In this document: piece by piece, positions 1-6,679 of the stretch
Layout of the letters: each line of letters starts with the position of its first letter
Position numbering within the stretch: position 1 is the first letter of the stretch
DNA from: Porticoccaceae bacterium UBA2002
GTDB lineage: Bacteria > Pseudomonadota > Gammaproteobacteria > Pseudomonadales > Porticoccaceae
Assembly: GCA_002334915.1 (NCBI GenBank)
Contig: DDCQ01000077.1
Coordinates: forward strand, 26,096-35,507
Length of the DNA stretch: 9,412 bases
Direction: 5' to 3'
The notes under the pieces: generated by a model
The model's input: the letters and a program-made list of their open reading frames with translations, nothing else
What the model was told of the DNA's origin: nothing
The model's database searches: none
Made by a program: the position numbers and the translations under genes

Positions 1-828
1 CAGCGGACGCTCATCGGCAGGCAGATGCTGAACCAGAGGCCAGGTATCGAACCAGGTGCTGTCGTCGGCCATACTGCTGTACAACAGGTTGCGGTCCAAC
101 TGCGGAAAATACTCAAATGCGGAGATATAGAACCGGGTTTTTAACAGTCTGTTCGGGCCCCACTCAACCTCCAGACCACGTCGCTGGGCTTCAGCCACAG
201 CTTCGTCCGGGTCTTCGGTCAACATGGACTGCTGCCAGTGATTGTAAACACCTATATCAAGGCGATCGACAAATGACTCGCGGTCTGAGAGATTGCGGTG
301 ATAACAGAGGCCCAACTCTTTCAGTTTCTGACCAAAAGGAGTCGCCATCAAGGCATCTGTAGCCTGGCAGTTATCTGAAACATAGGTGTAGCCACCTTCG
401 CTTGGCATCTTGTGAGCCATAAAGCTAACCATCTTGGTGCTGGACCCAATATAGGCCATCTCATGGTGGTAGTGCAGCCAGGCTTGCAGTGGCGCACCCA
501 CTTCGTAGACGTTTTTCTCGATAGTCTTGCGCGGGTTGGCACCGCCTTCGTACTTACGCTCGTTTTTTAATACCTGAACGGCGATCAGGCGCATGGACTG
601 CAGATCATCCAGGCCAGTGTTAATAACATGAACCAGACCTACATCATCAAATGTTTTCTGCATATGGGCAGCGAGTTCCGGGCTTGCAACCAGTGGCTCC
701 CCGTTGACTCGATACTGATTGCCATCAATAACAAACAGGTCAGGAGAAATAGCAGGCGTGCCTGTCCACCACTTGGGTTCAGTGATGTTGGTTAGAGGTG
801 CAAAAGCTTCTGCAGTGGCAACGGTCAT
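1..828 (-). CDS. TauD/TfdA-family Fe(II)/2-oxoglutarate dioxygenase, 3' end missing
   Basis: The minus strand is open from an ATG at 828 to the window edge (276 codons, no stop), so the C-terminus is missing. The protein fits the TauD/TfdA (taurine dioxygenase-like, SyrP-like) family. Residues 119-125 read HYHHEMA, giving the H-x-E iron-ligand motif (H121, E123), followed after the usual spacing by MPSEGGYTYVSDN (141-153), the family's GG-T-x-x-x-D segment. Residues 199-240 (QQSML, then W223 and TRFYISAFEY) match the region before the distal His/Arg site, which lies beyond the edge. Family members use 2-oxoglutarate and O2 to hydroxylate or cleave small substrates; the substrate here cannot be read. 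There is no signal peptide, so it is probably cytoplasmic. The start is the first ATG after a good sigma70-like promoter (870-898); a weak GAG-containing ribosome site lies upstream. Family assignment is solid, substrate unknown. Confidence 0.85.
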   Translation of the reverse strand, partial: MTVATAEAFAPLTNITEPKWWTGTPAISPDLFVIDGNQYRVNGEPLVASPELAAHMQKTFDDVGLVHVINTGLDDLQSMRLIAVQVLKNERKYEGGANPRKTIEKNVYEVGAPLQAWLHYHHEMAYIGSSTKMVSFMAHKMPSEGGYTYVSDNCQATDALMATPFGQKLKELGLCYHRNLSDRESFVDRLDIGVYNHWQQSMLTEDPDEAVAEAQRRGLEVEWGPNRLLKTRFYISAFEYFPQLDRNLLYSSMADDSTWFDTWPLVQHLPADERPL

Positions 829-869
829 TTTTTTATTGTTCTCAAGGGTAAAATCAAAAAAAGCCCGGT

Positions 870-898
870 ATTCTAGTCCTCAATTCTGTCGAGAACAA
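870..898 (-). promoter_or_regulatory. Candidate sigma70 promoter for the dioxygenase
   Basis: Read on the minus strand: a -35-like TTGTTC (898-893), a 17-base spacer and a -10 TAGAAT (875-870, five of six consensus bases). Transcription would begin near 863, giving a leader of about 35 bases before the ATG at 828. The -35 box matches only three of six bases, so this is a prediction. Confidence 0.45.
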
Positions 899-997
899 TC
901 ATAAAAACGACTTTTTTATACAATTTTGTCAGCGGCCTATTCTGTACGGAGATAAGGCAAAATGGGCTCATCAGCTGTGCAGCAAATATTGTTAACA

Positions 998-1012
998 GTT
1001 TCTAACTGAAAC
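998..1012. repeat. Short inverted repeat, possible operator
   Basis: GTTTC and GAAAC arms of 5 bases flank a 5-base centre in the divergent spacer. It overlaps an alternative pairing CAGTT/AACTG. The site is short enough to occur by chance; its position between divergent promoters is the only reason to list it. Confidence 0.25.
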
Positions 1013-1066
1013 AAATCAGCCAAACATTTTTAGTCAAATAGCGAGAAATATGGCCTTTTGTCGCAC

Positions 1067-1082
1067 CTCAACCTCAGTTGAG
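1067..1082. repeat. Inverted repeat CTCAAC-N4-GTTGAG, possible operator
   Basis: Two perfect 6-base arms with a 4-base centre lie 78 bases upstream of the GH16 start codon. No T-tract follows on either strand, so it is not an obvious terminator. It could be a regulator binding site or a small hairpin in the GH16 leader. Confidence 0.3.
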
Positions 1083-1159
1083 CCTATTTGCCTAGAGCTT
1101 GGATGTCCCAAGGCTGAAAATAGTGCGTTATCAAAGGTGAAAACAGTCTTGAGGACATC

Positions 1160-2848
1160 ATGCTTGTAATTCAGTTATTTAAGAGACCACTGCTACCACT
1201 TGCTGTAGCTGTAATATCAATTCTACTGACCGCATGCGGTGGCGGTGGCGGCGGTGGTACTCCCACCTCTACTCCTACTCCTCAGCCTGCAGCTGACACC
1301 ACAGCTCCGGTTATTACGTTGACAGGAGATGCTGCGGTTACCCATCCGCAGGGGCAAGCCTATACTGATGCCGGGGCCAGTGCGACAGATGATATCGATG
1401 GTGCATTGAATGTATCGCCAAGCGGAACCGTCAATGTAGATGAACCGGGCCAGTACACAATAACTTACAGCGCAACCGATAGCGCTGGCAATAATACAAC
1501 GGAAACCAGAACTGTTACTGTTACTGCTGACTTGAATGTCTTCAAGGCAGGCGCTGCCGATGCTCTGTGGGATGAGGGTTTGGGTGCCTATGACTCGGGA
1601 AATCCCAACTATGGAACTTGCAAAAACGATGGCGGCGCAGGCTGCCCGAATATCAGCTGGTCGATGGCGGCTGATGCAGATCGCGGTGATGTGCTGCAAA
1701 TCACTCACAGCTCTGCTGGTAAAGACGCAGGTTTCTTTATCCAAACCTCAAACTTAACTACTGTAGATGCAAGTGCCTATGCCGGTGGCAATATTATTTT
1801 CGATATCCTGGTGGTGAGTGGCGATAGCAATTTCTCTATGAAGATTGACTGTGTATATCCCTGCACATCCGGCCTCTATTCCCTGGGAAGCAAAGGCGCT
1901 TCCGGCTGGGAGACTGTCACGGTTCCTGTTAACAATCTGGTCAGCGGTGGGCTGGACCTGAGCAAGGTCAACACTGGTATTGTGATTTGGGCCACCAAGC
2001 TTACCAGTACCGTTTTCCAGCTGGACAATATCCGCTGGGAAATGGGTGATGGCAGTACAGATGGTGATACAGGCAGTGGTCCTGCGGTCGATTACACCTC
2101 ACCCATATCCTACGAGGGCTACAGTATGGTGTGGAGTGATGAGTTTGATGGTTCCACCTTAAACAGCAGCAACTGGACTCATGAAATCGGTGATGGCTGC
2201 AATAATAATCTCTGCGGCTGGGGAAATAATGAGCTGGAATATTACCGCAGCGAAAACACCACCATAGCCGATGGACTGCTGACTATAACCGCCAAACAAG
2301 AAAGTTTTGGTGGGCGCAATTACACCTCCTCTCGAATCAAGACTCAGGGCAAGAAGTTTTTCACCTATGGTCGCATTGATGTCCGCGCCAAGTTACCTAA
2401 GGGTCAGGGAATCTGGCCCGCCGCATGGATGCTGGGCGAAAGTATTACCACCGTCAGCTGGCCTGCCAGTGGTGAAATTGACATTATGGAAATGGTCGGT
2501 GGCACGATCAACAGAGAAAAAACCACCCATGGCACAATCCACTATTCCAATGCAGGTGGCTCAAGAGAATATACCGGAGGTTCTACAACGGTAGCCAATG
2601 GTCTGCTGGCAGACGCATTCCATGTCTACAGTATCGATTGGGACTCGACCTCGATCAAATGGTCTCTGGATGGAGTTCAGTTCCACAGCGAACAGATAAC
2701 TTCATCTGATAGAACAGAATTCCACGAGAATTTCTTCTTCCTGTTAAATGTGGCTGTAGGTGGTGACTGGCCAGGCGCACCCAATGCCGAGACTCAGTTT
2801 CCCCAGCAGATGCAGGTAGACTATGTCCGCGTATTCCAACCAGATTGA
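1160..2848 (+). CDS. Secreted GH16 endo-beta-glucanase (laminarinase-like) lipoprotein
   Basis: A 562-residue, probably outer-membrane-anchored glycoside hydrolase. A hydrophobic signal (11-25) ends in lipobox LTAC with lipidation site C26; Gly at +2 is compatible with Lol export. Seven glycines and a Thr/Pro linker (27-47) follow. Residues 48-122 (TTAPVITLTGD to TRTVTV) form a DUF5011-type Ig-like domain. Residues 125-295 look like a galactose-binding-like beta-sandwich, with W250 and FQLDNIRW near its end, resembling accessory domains of marine glucan hydrolases. A Gly/Asp/Ser linker leads to the GH16 domain (about 320-560). GWGNNELEYYR (353-363), GEIDIME (438-444: nucleophile E439, D441, acid/base E444) and LLNVAVGGDWPG (528-539) are typical of laminarinases. 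Close cysteine pairs C154/C162, C231/C235 and C347/C352 could form disulfides. GAGG sits 5 bases before the ATG. Beta-1,3-glucan is the inferred substrate; other GH16 specificities remain possible. Confidence 0.93.
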   Translation: MLVIQLFKRPLLPLAVAVISILLTACGGGGGGGTPTSTPTPQPAADTTAPVITLTGDAAVTHPQGQAYTDAGASATDDIDGALNVSPSGTVNVDEPGQYTITYSATDSAGNNTTETRTVTVTADLNVFKAGAADALWDEGLGAYDSGNPNYGTCKNDGGAGCPNISWSMAADADRGDVLQITHSSAGKDAGFFIQTSNLTTVDASAYAGGNIIFDILVVSGDSNFSMKIDCVYPCTSGLYSLGSKGASGWETVTVPVNNLVSGGLDLSKVNTGIVIWATKLTSTVFQLDNIRWEMGDGSTDGDTGSGPAVDYTSPISYEGYSMVWSDEFDGSTLNSSNWTHEIGDGCNNNLCGWGNNELEYYRSENTTIADGLLTITAKQESFGGRNYTSSRIKTQGKKFFTYGRIDVRAKLPKGQGIWPAAWMLGESITTVSWPASGEIDIMEMVGGTINREKTTHGTIHYSNAGGSREYTGGSTTVANGLLADAFHVYSIDWDSTSIKWSLDGVQFHSEQITSSDRTEFHENFFFLLNVAVGGDWPGAPNAETQFPQQMQVDYVRVFQPD

Positions 2849-2850
2849 AC

Positions 2851-2885
2851 AACCAGTCAAAAGTTTAAAGGGAGAGGGACTGGTT
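2851..2885. terminator. Weak inverted repeat at the GH16/pyrF convergent junction
   Basis: Perfect 8-base arms AACCAGTC (2851-2858) and GACTGGTT (2878-2885) flank a 19-base loop. The repeat begins two bases after the GH16 stop, and its right arm lies inside the last codons of pyrF. It could act as a bidirectional stem-loop, but the loop is long and no clean T-tract follows on either strand. No better terminator is visible in the 16 bases between the stops. Confidence 0.3.
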
Positions 2886-3566
2886 AATTTGAACTAGGGT
2901 CTCAAGGGGATTAGCCGACTGCGTAATAGGTCGGCCAATCACCAGATAATCGCTGCCCATCGCCATAGCTTGCGGCGGGCTTACCACCCGGCGCTGATCG
3001 TCAGCGGCACTGTCAGGCAAGCGTATACCTGGCGTAACCAGTTTAAAATCTGCACCCAGTCCAGCCTTCAAAGAACTGGCTTCCTGAGCAGAGCAGACCA
3101 CTCCATGCAAACCAGACTGCTGTGCCAGGCGAGCTAAATGCTCAACCTGTTCAGCGGGCCTGCAGCCAACTCCCAGTTCGGCCAGGTCAGTGTCGTCCAT
3201 GCTAGTCAGTAGAGTCACAGCAATCAGCAACATAGCACTGTTCTGCTGTTCCAGAGCCTGCTTGGCCGCTGACATCATGCGGCTGCCACCGGAGGCGTGC
3301 ACATTGGTCATCCATACGCCCAGATCAGCAGCGGCACTGACCGCCTTGGCTGTGGTATTGGGAATATCATGAAATTTCAGATCGAGAAAAACATCAAAAT
3401 TCATAGCCACCAGAGTTTTGACCAACTCGGGCCCGGCGCGGGTAAAGAGCTCTTTACCCACCTTCAAGCGACACTGATTGGGATCAAGCTGTTCAGCCAG
3501 GGCCAGAGCCGCCAGCTGGTTATCGAAATCAAGGGCGACAATCACCGGAGATTGAGAATTGCTCAT
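2865..3566 (-). CDS. pyrF: Orotidine 5'-phosphate decarboxylase
   Basis: Converts OMP to UMP plus CO2, the last step of de novo UMP synthesis, in the cytoplasm. The 233-residue protein is full length for the bacterial single-domain enzyme. The catalytic array is intact: D13 (VALDFDN), K35 (LKVGKELF), and D62, K64 and D67 in [10 protein letters not shown]. The spacings between these residues match those of the E. coli enzyme. The phosphate-binding segments TPGIR (178-182) and VIGRPIT (209-215, R212) are present. The ATG at 3566 lies 7 bases after the lapA stop, and its AAGGA ribosome site is within the last lapA codons, so the genes are probably cotranscribed and may be translationally coupled. 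It converges on the GH16 gene. In E. coli the order is lapA-lapB-pyrF; lapB is missing here. Confidence 0.97.
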   Translation of the reverse strand: MSNSQSPVIVALDFDNQLAALALAEQLDPNQCRLKVGKELFTRAGPELVKTLVAMNFDVFLDLKFHDIPNTTAKAVSAAADLGVWMTNVHASGGSRMMSAAKQALEQQNSAMLLIAVTLLTSMDDTDLAELGVGCRPAEQVEHLARLAQQSGLHGVVCSAQEASSLKAGLGADFKLVTPGIRLPDSAADDQRRVVSPPQAMAMGSDYLVIGRPITQSANPLETLVQINQSLSL

Positions 3567-3573
3567 AAATAGG

Positions 3574-3822
3574 TCAATCCTTTTTGAGCGCGCGATTTAG
3601 CTTGCGCCGGTAATTGGCAATAATAACTGAGCTGGCAAAGATGCCAAGCAGGGTTCCCGAGGCAACAAAGATTAACAGCCACAGACCCAGGCTTATTGTC
3701 GGGGTACTGAACAAAATAAAGTTAACACTGATTAACTGACTGTTTTCCATAGCAAACAGGGCGCCCACTAGAGCGATAGCAACAACGACAATAAATTGAA
3801 CAAACATCCATAGTGCGCGCAC
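3574..3822 (-). CDS. lapA: LapA-like small inner-membrane protein (lipopolysaccharide assembly protein A domain)
   Basis: A small two-helix membrane protein of the LapA/YciS (DUF1049) family, which in E. coli works with LapB in lipopolysaccharide assembly and LpxC control. I place the start at GTG 3822 (82 residues), not at the in-frame ATG at 3891. A full GAGGAGG lies 6 bases before the GTG, while the upstream ATG falls inside the predicted -35 box. Residues 6-24 form the first membrane helix, followed by the family-typical short segment [14 protein letters not shown] (25-38). A second helix spans about 45-69, and the C-terminus is basic ([12 protein letters not shown]). The tail is shorter than in E. 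coli LapA (about 100 residues) and lacks most of its cytoplasmic extension. pyrF follows after 7 bases. Confidence 0.85.
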   Translation of the reverse strand: MRALWMFVQFIVVVAIALVGALFAMENSQLISVNFILFSTPTISLGLWLLIFVASGTLLGIFASSVIIANYRRKLNRALKKD

Positions 3823-3828
3823 AAAAAG

Positions 3829-3835
3829 CCTCCTC
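3829..3835 (-). promoter_or_regulatory. Strong Shine-Dalgarno that fixes the GTG start of lapA
   Basis: On the minus strand this reads GAGGAGG, with 6 bases to the GTG at 3822. It sets the lapA start 23 codons downstream of the first in-frame ATG, whose extra N-terminal residues (polar, arginine-rich) do not resemble a LapA N-terminus. Confidence 0.8.
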
Positions 3836-3862
3836 AAGGCCTGACAGACAGTTTCGGTGGTT

Positions 3863-3891
3863 ATTGTAACCGCTGATGACAGCCTCCACAA
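3863..3891 (-). promoter_or_regulatory. Candidate sigma70 promoter of lapA-pyrF
   Basis: Minus strand: -35-like TTGTGG (3891-3886), exactly 17 bases, then -10 TACAAT (3868-3863, five of six consensus bases). Transcription would start near 3856, about 35 bases before the lapA GTG. The -35 box is poor (three of six). Its position just after the rpmE terminator makes functional sense. Confidence 0.5.
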
Positions 3892-3933
3892 AAGGCTGAT
3901 AGCAGCAAAAATTTAATCCCTGTTCAGCGAGAC

Positions 3934-3968
3934 AAAAAAAATGCGCCGGGGACAGAATCCGCGACGCA
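3934..3968 (-). terminator. Intrinsic terminator of rpmE
   Basis: Minus strand: a 10-pair GC-rich stem (arms 3968-3959 and 3951-3942) with one T-G wobble and one C-C mismatch, a 7-base loop, then eight consecutive Ts (3941-3934). It begins 30 bases after the rpmE stop. This is the clearest terminator in the window and separates rpmE from the lapA-pyrF unit. Confidence 0.88.
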
Positions 3969-3997
3969 CTCTACTATTTTGTCTAGCTGACTGCCGA

Positions 3998-4207
3998 TTA
4001 CTTCTTGGCAGCACCAAAACGCTTGTTGAAGCGATCGATTCGACCACCAGTATCAACAATTTTCTGCTTGCCAGTGTAGAACGGGTGACAGGCAGAGCAA
4101 ACATCTAAATAGATGCTTTCAGCGCGTGTTGAACCGACTTTAATAACGTTTCCACAGCTGCAGGTTGCAACTAATTCGTTATAGGCTGGGTGAATCTCAG
4201 TTTTCAT
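3998..4207 (-). CDS. rpmE: 50S ribosomal protein bL31, zinc-binding (C+) form
   Basis: A 69-residue large-subunit ribosomal protein. The sequence [12 protein letters not shown] ... CSCGN ... [14 protein letters not shown] ... [11 protein letters not shown] is characteristic of bL31. All four zinc ligands of the C+ form are present (C16, C18, C37, C40), unlike the zinc-independent paralog. I chose the second of two adjacent ATGs (4207 rather than 4210): GGAG lies 6 bases before it, and the product then begins MK-x-x-IHP as in other bL31 proteins. The gene stands alone, with a strong promoter about 120 bases upstream, a structured leader and an intrinsic terminator. It is divergent from priA, the same arrangement as in E. 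coli. Confidence 0.97.
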   Translation of the reverse strand: MKTEIHPAYNELVATCSCGNVIKVGSTRAESIYLDVCSACHPFYTGKQKIVDTGGRIDRFNKRFGAAKK

Positions 4208-4242
4208 CATATACTCCAATTCGCGAGCCGCCACCCCGTCGT

Positions 4243-4291
4243 GAAACTGTTAAACTACTCCGCAGACAGATGTGAAACGCAGTTCAGTTCC
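4243..4291 (-). promoter_or_regulatory. Hairpin in the rpmE 5' leader, possible bL31 autoregulatory element
   Basis: In the rpmE transcript, GGAACTGAACTGC (4291-4279) can pair with GTAGTT plus CAGTTTC (4258-4253 and 4249-4243). This gives 13 base pairs with two G-U pairs, a 3-base bulge (TAA) and a 20-base apical loop. It lies in a roughly 113-base leader and ends 35 bases before the start codon. bL31 is known to control its own translation through its mRNA leader in E. coli, so a similar role is inferred. I have not matched it to the known bL31 leader consensus. Confidence 0.45.
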
Positions 4292-4326
4292 CGCAAGGCA
4301 CGGTAGGCCATTTCTAAAGAGCGCGG

Positions 4327-4354
4327 ATTCTAGCAGAAATAAACCAGGTTACAA
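4327..4354 (-). promoter_or_regulatory. Strong sigma70 promoter of rpmE, extended -10
   Basis: Minus strand: -35-like TTGTAA (4354-4349, four of six), a 16-base spacer, then TGC followed by -10 TAGAAT (4332-4327, five of six), an extended -10 arrangement. A transcript starting near 4320 would begin in the GC-rich GCGC stretch and carry a leader of about 113 bases. It overlaps the region just upstream of the priA start on the other strand. Confidence 0.7.
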
Positions 4355-4373
4355 AAGGAATTCTCAATTTTTT

Positions 4374-6596
4374 ATGGCCCAGTTAGAGCCTTTAATTATT
4401 CGTGTTGCAGTGCCCTCACCTCTGCGCCGGCTATTCGACTATCTAATCCCCGCTGATATTGACCAAAATCAAGCGGAGAAAGAGCTACAGCCCGGCTGTC
4501 GAGTGACCGTACCCTTTGGCCGCCGCCAGGTGACCGGACTGATTATTGAGACCGCCCGACACAGCGAATTCGACCCTGGCAAGCTCAAACCTATCAGCCA
4601 TTTAATCGATGCCGAGCCCCTGCTGCCGCCCTCATTATTTAAACTGTTTATCTGGGCAGCCAACTACTACCAACAGCCCATTGGCGATGCACTGTTTTCA
4701 ACATTACCTGTTCTGCTGCGCACAGGTGAACTACCACCTGAGCCGGGCCAGCCGGGCTGGAAGCTCAGCACCTTGGGGCTCGGATTGGGGCCCGAATCTC
4801 TTAAGCAGGCGCCCAAACAGCGAGCCCTTATAGAGCTGATCCAGGCTCAGGGGCCAGAGTTGGCCGAGTCTATCATTCTGGAATCTTTCTCTCGCACCAT
4901 TATTAGACAGCTCGAGACCAAAGGTTTAATTGAAACTGTGATGATTTTCTCGGTAACAGAGCCTGTGGAAAATTTACTCAAACAGGACCATCTCAGCCTC
5001 TATAACTCACAGCAGATAGCTGTGGATAAGATCCACAGCCATGGCTTCAATAGCTACCTGCTGGATGGGGTTACCGGCAGTGGCAAAACCGAAGTCTATC
5101 TACAGTCCATTGAAAAGGTGCTGCGCTACGGTCGCCAGGCACTGGTATTAATCCCCGAGATCAGCCTGACACCTCAGACCGAAAAACGCTTTCGCGACCG
5201 CTTTAATGTTTCCATGGTGACATTGCATTCCGGCCTATCCGACAAGCAGCGCCTTCTGGCCTGGATGCAGGCCAGGAGCGGCGAGGCGTCCATTATTCTG
5301 GGCACCAGATCGGCGGTATTTACACCACTGGCAGCACCGGGATTAATTATTCTCGACGAAGAACATGACCAGTCCTACAAGCAGCAGGATGGCTTTCGCT
5401 ACTCGGCCCGTGATCTCGCGGTAATTCGTGCCCGGCAAGAGGATATTCCCATTGTTCTGGGTTCGGCCACTCCCTCGCTGGAGTCCCTAAACAACTGTGC
5501 CAATGGCCGCTACCAGCATCTAACACTTAGCAGTAGGGCTGGAGATGCAGTGCAGCCGGACTGGCAGATGGTCGACCTTAAAACCGAGCGGGTCGAATCT
5601 GGCATAGCCGCGTCAACATTGGCAGCCATTGGCGCAACCATCAAAAAGCAACAGCAGGTGCTGGTGTTTCTCAATCGCCGCGGCTATGCCCCGGCAATGC
5701 TCTGTCATCAGTGCGGCTGGACCGCAGATTGCAATCAGTGCGATTCCAGACTCACAGTACACAGAGCCCGGGGTCGGCTAATCTGTCACCACTGTGATCA
5801 TCAACGACTTATACCCAAGCAGTGCCCGAGCTGCCAGAGCCAGCAACTCATTGCCGCTGGCGAGGGCACCGAGCGCAGCGAAGCCTACCTGCAACAATGT
5901 TTCCCCGACAGCAAAGTACTGCGTGTCGATCGCGATAGCACCAGACGCAAGGGCGCCATGCAGCAGATGTTTGATACAGCGGACAGCGGTGAACCCTGTA
6001 TCCTGCTCGGGACCCAGATGCTGGCCAAGGGACACCACTTTGCCAATGTCACATTGGTGGCAGTTTTAGATGCCGATAGTGGCCTGTTTAGCCCGGATTT
6101 TCGCGGCCATGAGCGCACCGGGCAACTGCTGACCCAGGTGGCTGGTCGCAGTGGCAGGGGCAAGGCCCGGGGAAAAGTATTAATTCAAACCCATCAGCCA
6201 GAGCACCCTCTGCTGGATCTCTTGATGACCCAGGGCTACGGGCAATTTGCCAGAGAGCTTTTGGCCCAGCGCCAGTTTAGTCAGCTGCCGCCCTTTCGGC
6301 ATATGGCAGTTATCCGCGCCGAAGCCCAGCAGGCAGCCGACGCAGAGCATTTTTTGCAGCTGGTCCGCCAGCTTGCAGAAAATCTTGCGCCTCCCAGCCC
6401 TGAACTGGCCTATCTTGGGCCCCTGCCAGCTATGCTGGAAAAACGCGCCGGACGCTTTCGCTACCTGCTGCAGCTGGAGGCAGAGCAGCGTCCAGTTCTA
6501 CAGACACTGCTGTCTCAGCTGGCACCCCAGCTGGAATCTCACAGAGACAGTCGCCGGGTACGCTGGTCAATTGATGTGGATCCCCAGGAGCTATAA
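4374..6596 (+). CDS. priA: Primosomal protein N' (PriA), replication-restart DNA helicase
   Basis: A 740-residue superfamily-2 3'-5' helicase that recognises stalled or repaired forks and starts primosome reassembly. Residues 1-110 are the 3'-end-binding domain (IIRVAVPSPLRRLFDYLIP), followed by a winged-helix region. The helicase core has Walker A GVTGSGKT (232-239, K238), IPEISLTPQ, DEEH (328-331) and GSATPS. Eight zinc cysteines (444, 447, 453, 456, 471, 474, 484, 487) form the two zinc sites characteristic of PriA. GTQMLAKGHHF (546-556) and QVAGRSGRG (588-596) are conserved late motifs. Length matches E. coli PriA (732). I start at ATG 4374; the reading frame extends in frame to an ATG at 4272, but those 34 residues are polar, overlap the rpmE promoter and leader, and are not family-like. 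The AAGGA ribosome site is a rather distant 14 bases from the start. Confidence 0.97.
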   Translation: MAQLEPLIIRVAVPSPLRRLFDYLIPADIDQNQAEKELQPGCRVTVPFGRRQVTGLIIETARHSEFDPGKLKPISHLIDAEPLLPPSLFKLFIWAANYYQQPIGDALFSTLPVLLRTGELPPEPGQPGWKLSTLGLGLGPESLKQAPKQRALIELIQAQGPELAESIILESFSRTIIRQLETKGLIETVMIFSVTEPVENLLKQDHLSLYNSQQIAVDKIHSHGFNSYLLDGVTGSGKTEVYLQSIEKVLRYGRQALVLIPEISLTPQTEKRFRDRFNVSMVTLHSGLSDKQRLLAWMQARSGEASIILGTRSAVFTPLAAPGLIILDEEHDQSYKQQDGFRYSARDLAVIRARQEDIPIVLGSATPSLESLNNCANGRYQHLTLSSRAGDAVQPDWQMVDLKTERVESGIAASTLAAIGATIKKQQQVLVFLNRRGYAPAMLCHQCGWTADCNQCDSRLTVHRARGRLICHHCDHQRLIPKQCPSCQSQQLIAAGEGTERSEAYLQQCFPDSKVLRVDRDSTRRKGAMQQMFDTADSGEPCILLGTQMLAKGHHFANVTLVAVLDADSGLFSPDFRGHERTGQLLTQVAGRSGRGKARGKVLIQTHQPEHPLLDLLMTQGYGQFARELLAQRQFSQLPPFRHMAVIRAEAQQAADAEHFLQLVRQLAENLAPPSPELAYLGPLPAMLEKRAGRFRYLLQLEAEQRPVLQTLLSQLAPQLESHRDSRRVRWSIDVDPQEL

Positions 6597-6622
6597 AAAT
6601 CGTCGGTTAGCGAGGATAATAT

Positions 6623-6652
6623 TTGGTAACAGCCCGCCCCTTAACCTACAAT
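6623..6652 (+). promoter_or_regulatory. Candidate promoter upstream of the SPOR gene
   Basis: TTGGTA (6623-6628, four of six) and TACAAT (6647-6652, five of six) are spaced by 18 bases in the 83-base gap after priA. If active, transcription would start about 20 bases before the SPOR ATG. Readthrough from priA is equally possible, since no terminator is visible in the gap. Confidence 0.35.
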
Positions 6653-6679
6653 TGGCGGCTACCGGAATAAGGGCAACCC

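Larger units (their letters stand above)
829..1159. other. Divergent intergenic region, dioxygenase / GH16 gene
   Basis: This 331-base spacer separates two divergent genes and holds no convincing coding region. On the minus strand it contains a plausible promoter at 870-898. On the plus strand I see no strong promoter for the GH16 gene, only AT-rich stretches. Two short inverted repeats stand out: GTTTC-TAACT-GAAAC (998-1012) and CTCAAC-CTCA-GTTGAG (1067-1082). Neither is followed by a T-run, so they look more like possible regulator sites than terminators. GAGG at 1151-1154 serves as ribosome site for the GH16 start at 1160. Confidence 0.6.

Noticed and set aside
117..542. Two small open frames (117-362 plus, 348-542 minus)
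   Set aside because: Both are out-of-frame shadows of the partial dioxygenase, which is open across the whole stretch but has no stop inside the window.
1239..1259. GGN-repeat tract encoding seven glycines, considered as a phase-variable repeat
   Set aside because: The codons are mixed GGT and GGC rather than a homopolymer or perfect short repeat, and oligo-glycine after the lipidated cysteine is common in marine gammaproteobacterial lipoproteins.
1223..1744. 173-residue open frame antisense to the GH16 gene
   Set aside because: It lies entirely inside a well-supported gene, has no ribosome site or recognisable domain, and its Ser/Ile/Arg/Cys-rich composition is what the opposite strand of this coding sequence would give.
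4208..4234. Longer bL31 start at 4234
   Set aside because: The extra nine residues (MAARELEYM) include the ribosome-binding sequence itself, and bL31 proteins begin MK-x-x-IHP.
4272..4373. 34-residue N-terminal extension of PriA from an upstream ATG
   Set aside because: It overlaps the rpmE promoter and leader hairpin on the other strand, is unlike PriA N-termini, and the ATG at 4374 gives the usual length.
5778..6163. Overlapping open frames on both strands within priA
   Set aside because: They are alternative-frame shadows of a gene with all conserved helicase motifs intact; none has a plausible start signal.
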